64,000 bases of DNA from assembly GCA_965220535.1 (NCBI GenBank), contig OZ244833.1, forward strand, positions 2,294,001 through 2,358,000, written 5' to 3'. Each line of letters opens with the position of its first letter. The stretch's first letter is position 1. Below, in pieces: positions 53,706 through 62,858 of this stretch. The position numbers were made by a program, and so were the translations under genes. Under the pieces are notes generated by a model. The model was not told the origin of the DNA and searched no databases. It saw only the letters and a program-made list of their open reading frames with translations. Origin of the DNA: HK1 sp965220535 (GTDB lineage: Bacteria; Pseudomonadota; Gammaproteobacteria; HK1).

Positions 53706-54683
53706 TCAATCCCGCAGTTCGCGACCGGTGAGTTTGAGGAATACATCCTCCAAATTCGCCGGGCGATGCAGGTATTCGATCTCCGGATGTCGCGGCAGGT
53801 GTTCGAGCACCGCTTCCGGGGTATGGGTGTGGCAATGCCAAGCGCTGTCGACAACTTCGATCCGGGCGTGGCGGCCAAGCGCCTCGGGGATGGCGGGTTT
53901 CTCGTCGTCCTCGGTCTTGCGATATCCCCCGTCTCGCATCCTCAGCTCGATGACGCTCGGTTCGACCTGCCCCTCGATCAACCGCCGCGGAGTGTCCTCG
54001 GCGAGGATCCGACCTCGGTCGACGATCGCGAGTCGATCGCAAAGACGTTCGGCCTCCTCCATATAGTGGGTGGTGAGCAAAATGGTCGAGCCTCGTTTGA
54101 TGAGCTCGCGCAGCTTCGCCCAGATCAGATGGCGGACTTGGGGATCGAGACCGGTGGTCGGCTCGTCGAGGATCAGCAGTTCGGGATCGTTGACCAATGC
54201 CCTGGCGATGACCAGACGGCGCCGCATTCCGCCGGAGAGGGATTGGATGCGATCAAAGGCCCGTTCGCGCAAGGAGACGAAGTCCAGCAGCGACTCGAGC
54301 CAAGGCATCAGCGGTTGACGCGCCGGTTGCGGAAAATATCCGGCGTAGATGCGAAGGTTCTCCATGACCGTGAAATCGGGATCGAGGTTATCGTCCTGGG
54401 GGACGATCCCGACACGGGCGCGTACCGATCGGGCGGCGGCGGGCAGCGCTTCGCCGAGCACTTCCAAACTCCCGCCATCGGGCAAGACATGGCCTAAAAG
54501 CATGCGCAAAACCGTGGTTTTGCCGGCGCCGTTAGGACCGAGCAGCCCGTAGCAGCCACCCCGGGGCATATCCAGATCGAGCCCGTCGATCACGGTTTTC
54601 GTGCCGAAAGATTTACGCAGCCCTCGCGCCCGCACCACCCCCGAGGGGGAATCGCCGGGCGCCGGAGGATCGTTTTTCGTCAT
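53706..54683 (-). CDS. ABC transporter ATP-binding protein, NodI-like
   Basis: 325 residues from the ATG at 54683. Walker A GPNGAGKTT at 49-57, Q-loop VPQDDNLDPDFTVMENL, ABC signature SLSGGMRRRLVIARAL, Walker B LLILDEPTTGLDP and H-loop LTTHYMEEAERLCD. The QDDNLD..FTV wording is typical of the NodI/DrrA subgroup. The C-terminal 90 residues (VIELRMRDGGYRK to DVFLKLTGRELRD) are the regulatory extension common in this subgroup. It powers export through the permease at 52697. Export cargo is unknown; nothing nearby synthesises a Nod-like factor. Confidence 0.92.
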   Translation of the reverse strand: MTKNDPPAPGDSPSGVVRARGLRKSFGTKTVIDGLDLDMPRGGCYGLLGPNGAGKTTVLRMLLGHVLPDGGSLEVLGEALPAAARSVRARVGIVPQDDNLDPDFTVMENLRIYAGYFPQPARQPLMPWLESLLDFVSLRERAFDRIQSLSGGMRRRLVIARALVNDPELLILDEPTTGLDPQVRHLIWAKLRELIKRGSTILLTTHYMEEAERLCDRLAIVDRGRILAEDTPRRLIEGQVEPSVIELRMRDGGYRKTEDDEKPAIPEALGRHARIEVVDSAWHCHTHTPEAVLEHLPRHPEIEYLHRPANLEDVFLKLTGRELRD

Positions 54684-54811
54684 TTCGTCGTCTTTCGATT
54701 CGTCGATTGACAAGGAGGCGAAGACTTCGAGGCGAGGGTTTCGGTATCGGGTCGCTTTTATCGAGCCTGCGCTTGTATCGGGCCGCTTGTATCGGGCCCG
54801 CGGCCATCGCC

Positions 54812-57154
54812 TTACCAGCGCGGCGAGCGGCGTCGCCCGGCGGATGCTCCCGCCCCCGCCTTCGACGATTCTCGCGCCGCCCATTTTGGATCGCGAAAGA
54901 TTTCCTCGATCCCTCGGATCCATTCGCGCCGCGAGGCGTCGGTGGTGCAGATCTCGTGCAGAGTGCCGTAAATGCCTCGAGAAAGCTCCTCGTCGAGGCC
55001 CGAACCGAGAAGACGAGTGACGAGAGCGCGGACATCGTGCACGGATTTGCAGCGCTCGACAGCGCGTTCGCGCAGCGTCCGGGCGCTTTCCTCCAACCCG
55101 GCGTCGGCGGCGACGATCGCGCATTCCGCGCTTTCCAAGGGATCGGAGCTTTTTTCCGCCGCCGATGCGAGCAGTCGCTCCACCCACTGCGGCTGATCGA
55201 GGTCGCGGGCGACGATGCGGGCAAGGCGAATGCCCTCGCGGGCGCCGCCGGCGGCGGATTCTCTCGCCGCTATCTTTTCTTCCCATCCGGCGTAGAGCTC
55301 GCCGGCGATATCGATCCCCCGGGCGCGATCTTTCAGCCGGGTCAGGGCGAAATGCCCGAGGCTGGCAAGCCCTTGGAGGCGGACGACGCCCTCGGCGGCG
55401 CGCCGGATCAACGATGTCGTGCGCTCGAGATCATCGAGGTGTCGATCGACCGCGGCGATCAGATCGAGGGCTTGGCTCGGATCCGAACCCTCCTCCCGCC
55501 AGCGCTCCTCGGCCGCGGTCAGCAGTTTGTCGGCGTAGAAAGAGTCGCCGATCTCCGCCATCATCTCGTCGACCAAAGCGATGAGTTCGGGTAGCCCGCG
55601 GGCCTTGCGCTCGCGCTCCGAAAAGGCGGTATAGAGGGCTTGGTTGGCCTCGCGCCGCTGCAATTTCTCCTCGATGCGAGCGACCCAGGGCGCATCGTCG
55701 GCGAAGTTCGTCCGGACCCTCTCCGCCACATTCCGCATTTCGCCCAAACTGGCGACCCGCTCTTCCGCCTCTTGCAAGGCTCGGCGGGCGATCGACCGCG
55801 CCCCTTCCGCCACGGTCCCGTCGTCGCTTTGCGCGATATCGCAAGCCAAAGCCCCGATCGGGATCAGCTCGGCGCTCCCCTTGGCCTGCCCGATGGCTTT
55901 GGCGGCGGCTTCGAGGGCGAGGGAGGGGTCGCCCAATTTCTCCTTGATCGACTCGGCAAGGCGAACGAGCCCCGGTGCATCCCCGGCGCGTTCGATCGCC
56001 TTGGCCGCCGCTTCGCGGGCCGCTTCGGGATCGAAGGTCGCCATATCGCCGGCGATATTGGCCAACTCCGAGGGATTCGAAGAACGCTCGATGGCGCGCA
56101 AGAGGATTTCCCTCGCGAAAGTCCGCTCGCCGAGATCGTCCGCGACCTGGCGCACCAACGAAGAGATATCGCTCGCCGAGGAGGCGAATCGTTCGGCCCG
56201 AGCGTAGTAGCGTTTTGCGAGATCGGGGGCTTCGAGGGTGCGGGCGATCGTTGCCGCGACCTCTAGCAGCCTCTCCTTGTCGCTGATTTCGTCCAGCGCC
56301 TTTTCGTAGGCGGCGGCCGCTCCTTCTCGATCGTCGGTCGCTTCGAGCAGCCCGGTTGCGAGGTCGAGCCGCTCTTCGCCGCTCATGCAGAACTCGCGGG
56401 CTTGCTCCATCGACTCTTTCGCTCGCGCCTCATCTCGAACGAGGTCTCGGTAGCCGATGGCCAGGGCCACGAAATCCTTCGTGAATCGGCAATCGACCTC
56501 GGCCTCGTCGAGGAGGCGTCGAACCCATTCATCATCGGCTAAAAGAGACTGGACGATACCGGCGAAGGCGATCGTCGTCGGGATATCTTCGCAATGACCG
56601 CTACTGCCTTCGAGGAACTTGCGGGCCAGATCGATCTCCTTCGCCTCGTGCAAGGAGCCGGCGATCTTGCGGACATCGTCCAAGTCCTTGACCCCGCTAC
56701 GGATCTTTTCGAGGAGATTGTCGACGAGATCGGCGAGGTCGGATCCCTCGTCTGCAAGGGCGCGGGCGACGCCGACGGCCGCGAGTCTCTCTTCCACGCT
56801 GCCTGCCTCGCGCACGGCGATCTCGATATATTCGCGGGCCTTGTCGGGATCGCCGCCTACCGGCCCCGCGATGCTGCGGGCGAAGGCAAGATGCTCCGGG
56901 GCATCGAAAAGCATCTCCTCGGCCTGATCGCGGATCTCGCGGGCAAAGTCGAGGTCGTCAGTTTGCGTGGCCACGATATCGGCCACTCGGAGGTAGTCCA
57001 GCGGCATTTGGCAAAGCGCCTCCGCCTGCCGCAAAAGATGCTTGGCATAGTCGATATCGGCGGGGTCGGCCGCCGCTTTTTTCGCCAGCGCCATAAAATC
57101 GTCGATCGATTTGCAGGCGGACTCCTCGCCTTCGATATTCTCTTTTTGCGCCAT
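54812..57154 (-). CDS. Large alpha-helical repeat protein, unrecognised
   Basis: 780 residues with no signal peptide or membrane segment. From residue 15 almost to the end it is built from 34-40 residue helix-turn-helix units rich in Ala, Glu, Asp and Arg (DIDYAKHLLRQAEALCQMPL, DLDFAREIRDQAEEMLFDAP, SNPSELANIAGDMATFDPEA). This pattern resembles TPR or Sel1-like solenoids, but no single consensus is clean. Such proteins are usually scaffolds. It lies 97 bases downstream of a YkgJ-type protein on the same strand, so the two may form a unit. The tail (AGASAGRRRSPRW) is basic. Function unknown. Confidence 0.7.
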   Translation of the reverse strand: MAQKENIEGEESACKSIDDFMALAKKAAADPADIDYAKHLLRQAEALCQMPLDYLRVADIVATQTDDLDFAREIRDQAEEMLFDAPEHLAFARSIAGPVGGDPDKAREYIEIAVREAGSVEERLAAVGVARALADEGSDLADLVDNLLEKIRSGVKDLDDVRKIAGSLHEAKEIDLARKFLEGSSGHCEDIPTTIAFAGIVQSLLADDEWVRRLLDEAEVDCRFTKDFVALAIGYRDLVRDEARAKESMEQAREFCMSGEERLDLATGLLEATDDREGAAAAYEKALDEISDKERLLEVAATIARTLEAPDLAKRYYARAERFASSASDISSLVRQVADDLGERTFAREILLRAIERSSNPSELANIAGDMATFDPEAAREAAAKAIERAGDAPGLVRLAESIKEKLGDPSLALEAAAKAIGQAKGSAELIPIGALACDIAQSDDGTVAEGARSIARRALQEAEERVASLGEMRNVAERVRTNFADDAPWVARIEEKLQRREANQALYTAFSERERKARGLPELIALVDEMMAEIGDSFYADKLLTAAEERWREEGSDPSQALDLIAAVDRHLDDLERTTSLIRRAAEGVVRLQGLASLGHFALTRLKDRARGIDIAGELYAGWEEKIAARESAAGGAREGIRLARIVARDLDQPQWVERLLASAAEKSSDPLESAECAIVAADAGLEESARTLRERAVERCKSVHDVRALVTRLLGSGLDEELSRGIYGTLHEICTTDASRREWIRGIEEIFRDPKWAARESSKAGAGASAGRRRSPRW

Positions 57155-57251
57155 GGTATCAAGTCCGTTTTCGAATCGAGGCTTGGCTCGTTCGAGATCC
57201 CGCGGATCGACTCGCGGATCCGAAAAATGAAAGCGAGGGCCGAGATGAAGA

Positions 57252-58172
57252 TCATTCCTCGTATTGTCGGCGCTCGAGCTCCTCTCGCTGCTTCGCGATC
57301 TCGTCCTCTCGTCGGGCGGCCCAAATATCTTTGCGTCGCTCCACCCGCCGCTTTCGCGCCTCGGCTTTGAGGGGGATACTTTTTTCGCCGAAGAGAATTT
57401 GCCGCAAAAAGCGCATGCTGAAGGCCAGCAGTCGCTCCTCCTCGTCGGCGAGGGCGTCGATCTCGCTCTCGTCGATATCGAAGATATCGCGAAAGCCCTC
57501 GCTGCGAACGAAGTCGCGAAAACTGTCGATATCGTAGCTGCACATATCGAAGAGCTGCAGGCTCCGGGCGGAGGGAGCGCCGACGGTCGGCCCGCCGGAG
57601 CGTTTTTTCAAAACGATATCGCGCCAAGCGCGATTATGCTCGTCATAAGGCTCGATGCCCTGCTCGATGCGGTATTCGGCAACGCTTTGCACCCTCGCCT
57701 CGTCGTGCCCCAAGCAGTGATCCTCTCGGACCACGAAGTAGATATCGTCGACCCTCGATTCGTCCTTGCGCCTGACTCCCATATTTCCCAAGGCATAGTA
57801 GCGACAGGCCGCCGGTCGATCTTCGTAGACGCTGCAGCCGCTTTTCGTCAAAAAAACGCATTCGACGGTGCCGGGACGGGTACGCATTTTGAGCCCCGGC
57901 ATGCCGTGAAAATCCAGCTCGAAGGGGATCGTGTATCGGGTCACGAATTCCTTGGCCTCGAGATCCAAGCGACGTTTGAGGCGCAGGATATCGTAAGGGG
58001 TCAAGGTGATATCGATATTCCGGCAACAGGCGTTGAAGCAGGCGATTTCAGGATGGCAGCGGAATCGGAATTCGCTTTCCAACTGCAACTCGGTCGGCTC
58101 GACCGGACTGCTCATCGGGGGCGATGCATTCTCGAAAGGCGGGCGAGAGGGGGAAGGAGGGTCGTTGGGCAT
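57252..58172 (-). CDS. YkgJ-family cysteine-cluster protein
   Basis: 306 residues from the ATG at 58172 (an ATG at 58115 is an alternative, and neither has a strong ribosome site). FRCHPEIACFNACCRNIDIT and CVFLTKSGCSVYEDRPAACR give the spaced cysteines (CxxxxxCxxxCC and CxxxxxxxCxxxxxxxxxC) typical of YkgJ/UPF0153 proteins, which are thought to bind zinc or an iron-sulfur cluster. The C-terminal 60 residues are a charged helix (RRVERRKDIWAARREDEIAK). The neighbouring helical-repeat gene downstream and aprBA upstream are on the same strand. Its biochemical role is not established in the family. Confidence 0.82.
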   Translation of the reverse strand: MPNDPPSPSRPPFENASPPMSSPVEPTELQLESEFRFRCHPEIACFNACCRNIDITLTPYDILRLKRRLDLEAKEFVTRYTIPFELDFHGMPGLKMRTRPGTVECVFLTKSGCSVYEDRPAACRYYALGNMGVRRKDESRVDDIYFVVREDHCLGHDEARVQSVAEYRIEQGIEPYDEHNRAWRDIVLKKRSGGPTVGAPSARSLQLFDMCSYDIDSFRDFVRSEGFRDIFDIDESEIDALADEEERLLAFSMRFLRQILFGEKSIPLKAEARKRRVERRKDIWAARREDEIAKQREELERRQYEE

Positions 58173-58356
58173 CGCGGATTCGCCGGTGGATCGAGGACAA
58201 AGGAGGAGTCGGGAGCCGAATGCGCGGGCAAAGGGTGAAGGAGCCGACGAAAAAAGCCCGGGTCGGGGGCGGAATTCGAAAAAAGCGATCCCCGTTCCCT
58301 AAAGTTCGCACTCGCAGGATCGTGCTCGCGCGTCGAAGCGCCGCCGAAAGGAGAAT

Positions 58357-58388
58357 TCGCTTCGGAGCGAGGATTCGCTCCGAAGCGA
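58357..58388 (-). terminator. Terminator-like hairpin after aprA
   Basis: A perfect 14-bp inverted repeat, TCGCTTCGGAGCGA (58357-58370) and TCGCTCCGAAGCGA (58375-58388), with a 4-base loop, 30 bases downstream of the aprA stop. On the minus strand it is followed by ATTCTCCTTT, a weak T-rich tail. Confidence 0.65.
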
Positions 58389-58417
58389 TTCGAGCCGATC
58401 GTCTCGTCGTCTTGGCT

Positions 58418-60364
58418 TCAGTCCTTGACCAGCTGCTTCCAATCCACCTTTTTGAGGCTCCACTCGCCGGTGTCGCGATCGTAGGTGGAGTTGACGAAAC
58501 AGCGCCAGTTATCGTCGTCGAGATCGAGGTGATCGGTGCGGTAATAGTAGCCCGGATATCTCGTTTCCTCGCGGAACTGGATATGCTTCATGTGGGCGAA
58601 GGCGGCGAAGAGGCGGTGGTAATTTTCCCACGCCCGCAACAGCTCGTGCAAGTCCTTGGCCCGCATCTTCAGCGAATCCTCCCGCAGCATATCGAGTTTC
58701 TTCTCCGCCACTTTCAGCATCGCGGCGTTGGTCTGATACATCGTCGAAACCCCGGCTACGTATTCGTCCATCACTTTTTGCAGGCGGAACTGGAACATCT
58801 TCGGGGTGATGTAGTGGGGGTTGATATCGATCGCGGTGGTGTAGTCCTTGTGCTCCAAGAAGTTGCGCACGGGACGATAGATCTCCTGCACCAGATCGTC
58901 GACGCTGCGCTCCATCTCCGGCTTCCAATCGCGATTGTCCATCGCGAATTTGACCAAGGCCTTGGCCGCGATCCGGCCCTCGGTGAACGAGCCGCTCGAG
59001 AATTTATGCCCCGAGGCCCCCACGCCGTCGCCGGCGGTGAACAAGCCCTTGACGGTGGTCATGCGGTTATAGCCCCAATGATAGTGATCCGGGGTCCCCG
59101 GTACATCCTCGGGGCCGGAGCACCAGATCCCGGCACAGCCCGCATGGCTGCCCAAGAGGTAGGGCTCGGTGGGCATCAGTTCGGACATTTCCTTGTCCGG
59201 CTCGATATTCTCCCCCGCCCAAACCCCGCACTGACCGATGGTCATGTCGAGGAAATCCTCCCAGGCCTCGGCTTCCAAATGTTTGATCTCGCGCGGGGTC
59301 ATATTGGCGGCGAGATTCTTCATGGCGGTGGGGGTGTCCATGAAGATCGGCCCGCGCCCCTCTTTCATCTCGTGCATCATCAGATGATTGCGCAAGCAGG
59401 TTCCCATCGCGTGGCCTTTGACGTATTTGCCGTAGCCGTTCTTTTGCAGGAGTTCGGCGTTGCGGGTCTGGTAATCCTCGCCCGCGGCATTCATCGCTTG
59501 GGCCTTGAACAGGAGGAACCAAGCCCCGACCGGTCCGTAGCCGTCCTTGAAGCGGGCGGGGACGAAACGGTTTTCCATCAAGGTCAGTTCCGCGCCGACC
59601 TCCGCCGCCATGGCGTAGGTCGAGCCCGCGTTCCACACCGGATACCAAGCCCGTCCGGTGCCCTCTCCGACCGAGCGCGGGCGAAAGACGTTGACCGCTC
59701 CCCCGGCGGCCATCAGACAACATTTGAAGCGGTAGATATAGAGCTTGTGATCCCGCACGCTGAATCCCGCGGCCCCCGCGATGCGAGTGGGATCGTTCTT
59801 GTCGGTGACGAGGCGGATGATGAAAACCCGCTCTTGGATATTTTCGAGGCCGAGGGATTTTTTCGCCGCTTCGGCGACGATCCACTTATAGGACTCGCCG
59901 TTGATCATGATTTGCCAGCGCCCGGAACGTACCGGCTTGCCGCCATCGGCCAAGGGCTTGCCTTCGTCCCCCGGTTGCTTCCAGATCGGCAGACCCCATT
60001 TTTCGAAGTTATGCACCGAATCGTCGACATGGCGACCGACATCGAAGACCAGATCTTCGCGCACGATACCCATCAGATCCTGTCGCACATAGCGCACATA
60101 ATCCGAAGGGTCGTTCTCGCCCATGTAGGTATTGATGGCCGAAAGTCCTTGGGCCACCGCCCCCGAACGGTCCATCGCCGCCTTGTCCACCAGTTTCACT
60201 TTGAGATCGATGCCCTCTTTGCGGGCTTCCTCGATCCACTGCATGATTTCGAAACCGGCGCCGCAGGCCGCCATGCCCCCGCCGATCAGCAGGATATCGA
60301 CTTCCTCTTCGACGATCTCCGGATTGCCGAAAGCGTATTCATCAAAGTTCGCATCGTCCGTCAT
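58418..60364 (-). CDS. aprA: Adenylylsulfate (APS) reductase alpha subunit
   Basis: 648 residues; the ATG at 60364 is preceded by AGAGGGACG. FAD-binding EEVDILLIGGGMAACGAGFE, then the AprA-specific KAAMDRSGAVAQGLSAINTY, the substrate region ENRFVPARFKDGYGPVGAWF and TTVKGLFTAGDGVGASGHKF. With AprB it interconverts AMP plus sulfite and APS. In a background with Sox components and aerobic-type enzymes, and no dsr or qmo genes in view, sulfite oxidation is the likely direction (inference). It follows aprB by 109 bases, and a perfect hairpin closes the unit. Neither sat nor aprM is adjacent. Confidence 0.97.
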   Translation of the reverse strand: MTDDANFDEYAFGNPEIVEEEVDILLIGGGMAACGAGFEIMQWIEEARKEGIDLKVKLVDKAAMDRSGAVAQGLSAINTYMGENDPSDYVRYVRQDLMGIVREDLVFDVGRHVDDSVHNFEKWGLPIWKQPGDEGKPLADGGKPVRSGRWQIMINGESYKWIVAEAAKKSLGLENIQERVFIIRLVTDKNDPTRIAGAAGFSVRDHKLYIYRFKCCLMAAGGAVNVFRPRSVGEGTGRAWYPVWNAGSTYAMAAEVGAELTLMENRFVPARFKDGYGPVGAWFLLFKAQAMNAAGEDYQTRNAELLQKNGYGKYVKGHAMGTCLRNHLMMHEMKEGRGPIFMDTPTAMKNLAANMTPREIKHLEAEAWEDFLDMTIGQCGVWAGENIEPDKEMSELMPTEPYLLGSHAGCAGIWCSGPEDVPGTPDHYHWGYNRMTTVKGLFTAGDGVGASGHKFSSGSFTEGRIAAKALVKFAMDNRDWKPEMERSVDDLVQEIYRPVRNFLEHKDYTTAIDINPHYITPKMFQFRLQKVMDEYVAGVSTMYQTNAAMLKVAEKKLDMLREDSLKMRAKDLHELLRAWENYHRLFAAFAHMKHIQFREETRYPGYYYRTDHLDLDDDNWRCFVNSTYDRDTGEWSLKKVDWKQLVKD

Positions 60365-60473
60365 TGTTCTCGTCCCTCTTCGAAGGTTCGGGCGCCGGCG
60401 TATCAAGACCTCTCGATCGAAAGGATCGAGGATCGTCCACGCTCGAATTCTCGCGCTTGATAAAGAGCCTTGG

Positions 60474-60938
60474 CTAGTTCTCGATGAACTGGCTCATGTC
60501 GTATTCGTGGGTCTTCCTCGTGAACAGGAGGTCGTGATCCTCGATTTCCCCCATCACCGGATCCGGTGTCCCCCCGTAAGGGTCGGCGGAGCCTTCGGGG
60601 GTGGTGCGGATCGGAAACTTGAAGCGCTTCATGGTCCCGTTGCGGAATTTGATGGACCACATGATCGAATCCGTCCCTCTAAGGGGTTGGACCGAAGCGC
60701 CCAAGGGAACGACATCGGCATAATGACGGACTTCGATCGCTTGTTGCGGGCAGATCTTGACGCAGGAGTAACACTCCCAGCATTGTTCCGGCTCTTGGTT
60801 CCAAGCCTTCATGGCATGTCCGGTTTCGGAGCCGTCCATGTCGAGTTTCATCAGATCGTGGGGGCAGATATACATGCAAGCGGTTTTGTCTTGCCCCTTG
60901 CAACCGTCGCATTTGTCGGTACGTACGTAGGTAGGCAT
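60474..60938 (-). CDS. aprB: Adenylylsulfate (APS) reductase beta subunit
   Basis: 154 residues. Two [4Fe-4S] clusters are visible: C10-C13-C21-C25 in CDGCKGQDKTACMYICP with C63 and C53-C56-C59 (CWECYSCVKICPQQAIE). The C-terminal tail (MWSIKFRNGTMKRFKFPIRT to MSQFIEN) wraps around AprA in known structures. It passes electrons from the AprA flavin to the membrane acceptor. It is the first gene of aprBA; the 288 bases upstream, up to the next minus-strand gene end, should contain the promoter. ATG at 60938 with GGAGAG upstream. Confidence 0.97.
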   Translation of the reverse strand: MPTYVRTDKCDGCKGQDKTACMYICPHDLMKLDMDGSETGHAMKAWNQEPEQCWECYSCVKICPQQAIEVRHYADVVPLGASVQPLRGTDSIMWSIKFRNGTMKRFKFPIRTTPEGSADPYGGTPDPVMGEIEDHDLLFTRKTHEYDMSQFIEN

Positions 60939-61226
60939 CGGGACTCTCCTTTTGAAACCGGGTCGATTCGATGGCGGGATTGCTCGGCGTCGATCCTAGA
61001 ACGCCAAGGGGCGATCAGGATAGGAGACGCAAACGCAATCGCAGGCACGATAGAAAAAAATCGATGGATCGGATGCGAGTATAAACATCCGGGCTTGGGC
61101 ATGTCTTCATAAGATTCGATATGCCATAAGCGTTTTTTATCGCTCACCGACAGTCGTCGCCGCGACTTTCAGGGTTGCGAATTCGCCCTCGAGGGTCCGA
61201 GCCCTCGGCGACGGATATTCGTTTTG

Positions 61227-61427
61227 TCAAACGACATTGCTGAAATCCCTTCCGGGTTCGAGGCCGAATATCCTTTCGAGATCGAGTTCGCGGATCAGCT
61301 CGTCCACGGCATTTTGGCCATGATGCAATTGAATCTCGCGCAGGATGAGCCGTACCGCATTTCGGTTGTAGCCGCTATGAAGATCGACTTGAATCTTGAT
61401 GAGCTCGCGGGCTCGTTCCATCTCCAT
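61227..61427 (-). CDS. Small conserved-looking protein, unrecognised
   Basis: 66 residues. The start was set at the ATG at 61427 because AAAGGAGG lies seven bases upstream, inside the last codons of the preceding gene; a TTG at 61433 is the longer option. The sequence is two amphipathic helices (RARELIKIQVDLHSGYNRNA and VRLILREIQLHHGQNAVDEL) and a short tail DLERIFGLEPGRDF, soluble and without Cys. Tight coupling with the gene at 61430 implies a joint function. Position 289 bases upstream of aprB leaves open a link to sulfur oxidation. Confidence 0.6.
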   Translation of the reverse strand: MEMERARELIKIQVDLHSGYNRNAVRLILREIQLHHGQNAVDELIRELDLERIFGLEPGRDFSNVV

Positions 61428-61429
61428 CT

Positions 61430-61819
61430 TCAAACCTCCTTTGTCGGAAAATTGCCGAGGCGGACGCTTTCGTGATCCGCTTGAATCCTAAGGAGGGTCA
61501 AGGCGCATTCCCCGATATTCGAGAATTCGTCGATCCCGACACCGAATCGCTCCATATCGGAGTAGAAGAATTCCGCTCGATAACGCTCGGCGCCGAATTT
61601 GACCACGAGGAAATTACAGCCGCGCAGCTGCCAGAAGATCGCCGGGCACTCGCGCGCTTCGGTCGCGGCGTCGGGGGAGAATTCGACATCCGCAAGATGA
61701 AGCTCGACGCTCTCGTTGCGTAGGCGTCCTTCGATTTTGTCGCGGACGAGGGCGATCTCCTCGGCGCTCAAACCGATCCCTTCTTTCGGGATTTCTTTGT
61801 CGTCGACGGATCGTTGCAT
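61430..61819 (-). CDS. Small soluble protein, unrecognised, coupled to the 66-residue gene
   Basis: 129 residues from the ATG at 61819. An acidic protein with GIGLSAEEIALVRDKIEGRL near the N terminus, two cysteines (ARECPAIFWQLRGCNFLVV) and an aromatic core VKFGAERYRAEFFYSDMERF. There is no signal peptide or membrane segment. Its last codons contain the AAAGGAGG ribosome site of the following gene, and the stop lies two bases before that gene's ATG, a classic translational-coupling layout. No family was recognised. Confidence 0.6.
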   Translation of the reverse strand: MQRSVDDKEIPKEGIGLSAEEIALVRDKIEGRLRNESVELHLADVEFSPDAATEARECPAIFWQLRGCNFLVVKFGAERYRAEFFYSDMERFGVGIDEFSNIGECALTLLRIQADHESVRLGNFPTKEV

Positions 61820-62000
61820 GATCGTTCTCTTGCGGTTTCAGTTGCCGGTGGTCGAAGCGAAAGGGTCTTCGAGCGAAAGCCCCTATAAAAAACTCGCTTC
61901 GATTTGAAAGTATTCTCTTGATCGCACAAAGCGAGGGTTCGGGGAAGAAAGACCGTCCTCGAGCCTCATCCGAAGAAATCGAAAGGGAGGTGTTTTCGTC

Positions 62001-62663
62001 ATGAAGAACGAGGACTCGATGGTGCGCTTGCCGCCCCCGCCGGAATTGTCGATGCCGATCGGCGAGGCGATGTTCTCGCAACGGGCTATCCGCCGTATGG
62101 ACAAGGATCGTCCGATCGGCGATGCCGCGATCAAGATCGTTCTCGATGCCGCATCCAAGGCCCCGAACGGAGGCAATGCCCAACCCGGGCGTTTTCTGGT
62201 GGTCAGAGATCGGGATCTGATCCGTCGTTTCGGGGCCCTCTATCACGAGGCATGGTGGGCGAAACGGCGAGATGCATACGGATGGACCGACAAAAAAGAT
62301 ATCCCTTCAGGTTCGGTCTATACGATGCCCGCCTTGCTCGCCGATGAAATGGTGAATGCGCCGGTGGTGGTGCTGGCGTTTTCGACCGAGGGTGCGGCGA
62401 TGGCACATTCGATTTTTCCCGCGGTGCAAAACCTCTTGCTTGCGGCCCGGGCATTGGGGATCGGAAGCGTATTGACGACCTTGCATCCCCAAGTGATGGA
62501 ACGGGTCCAGGCGTTGTTCGATATTCCATCGGAGATCGAGTTTTATTGTTGTATCCCCCTCGGATATCCGCGCGGGAATTTCGGACCGACCCGAAGGTTG
62601 CCGACGGCGGGTACGACCTATTGGGATCGCTGGAACGAACCGCCCCCGTGGGCCGAGCGATGA
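62001..62663 (+). CDS. Nitroreductase family protein
   Basis: 220 residues; GGGAGG ten bases before the ATG. FMN-binding features of the nitroreductase fold: FSQRAIRRMDKDRPIGDAAI (Arg-rich N-terminal site), LDAASKAPNGGNAQPGRFLV, and SIFPAVQNLLLAARALGIGS with TTLHP near the C terminus, then PLGYPRGNFGPTRR. It should catalyse NAD(P)H-dependent reduction of quinones, nitro compounds or another small substrate as a dimer. It is divergent from the minus-strand run that begins at 61819 and convergent with the histone-like gene. Confidence 0.88.
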   Translation: MKNEDSMVRLPPPPELSMPIGEAMFSQRAIRRMDKDRPIGDAAIKIVLDAASKAPNGGNAQPGRFLVVRDRDLIRRFGALYHEAWWAKRRDAYGWTDKKDIPSGSVYTMPALLADEMVNAPVVVLAFSTEGAAMAHSIFPAVQNLLLAARALGIGSVLTTLHPQVMERVQALFDIPSEIEFYCCIPLGYPRGNFGPTRRLPTAGTTYWDRWNEPPPWAER

Positions 62664-62782
62664 TCTCCGATTTTTCTCGGTCGGCAATCGACGATCGAAT
62701 GTCGCTTTTTGAAAAAGCGTCGACAGGAATACAAAAAGCGGGGACTTCGTTGTTATCGATCTTCATAATAAACCGGTGATCG

Positions 62783-62830
62783 TCGAGCCGCCGCGACCCT
62801 CGTTCGATAGGGCTTGTCGCGGCGGCTCGA
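62783..62830. terminator. Strong hairpin between convergent nitroreductase and histone-like genes
   Basis: A 14-bp perfect stem, TCGAGCCGCCGCGA (62783-62796) with TCGCGGCGGCTCGA (62817-62830), and a 20-base loop. There is no T run on either side. A bidirectional terminator is the simplest reading. Confidence 0.6.
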
Positions 62831-62858
62831 TGATCATACGACTTCCGGTCCGTCGCTT

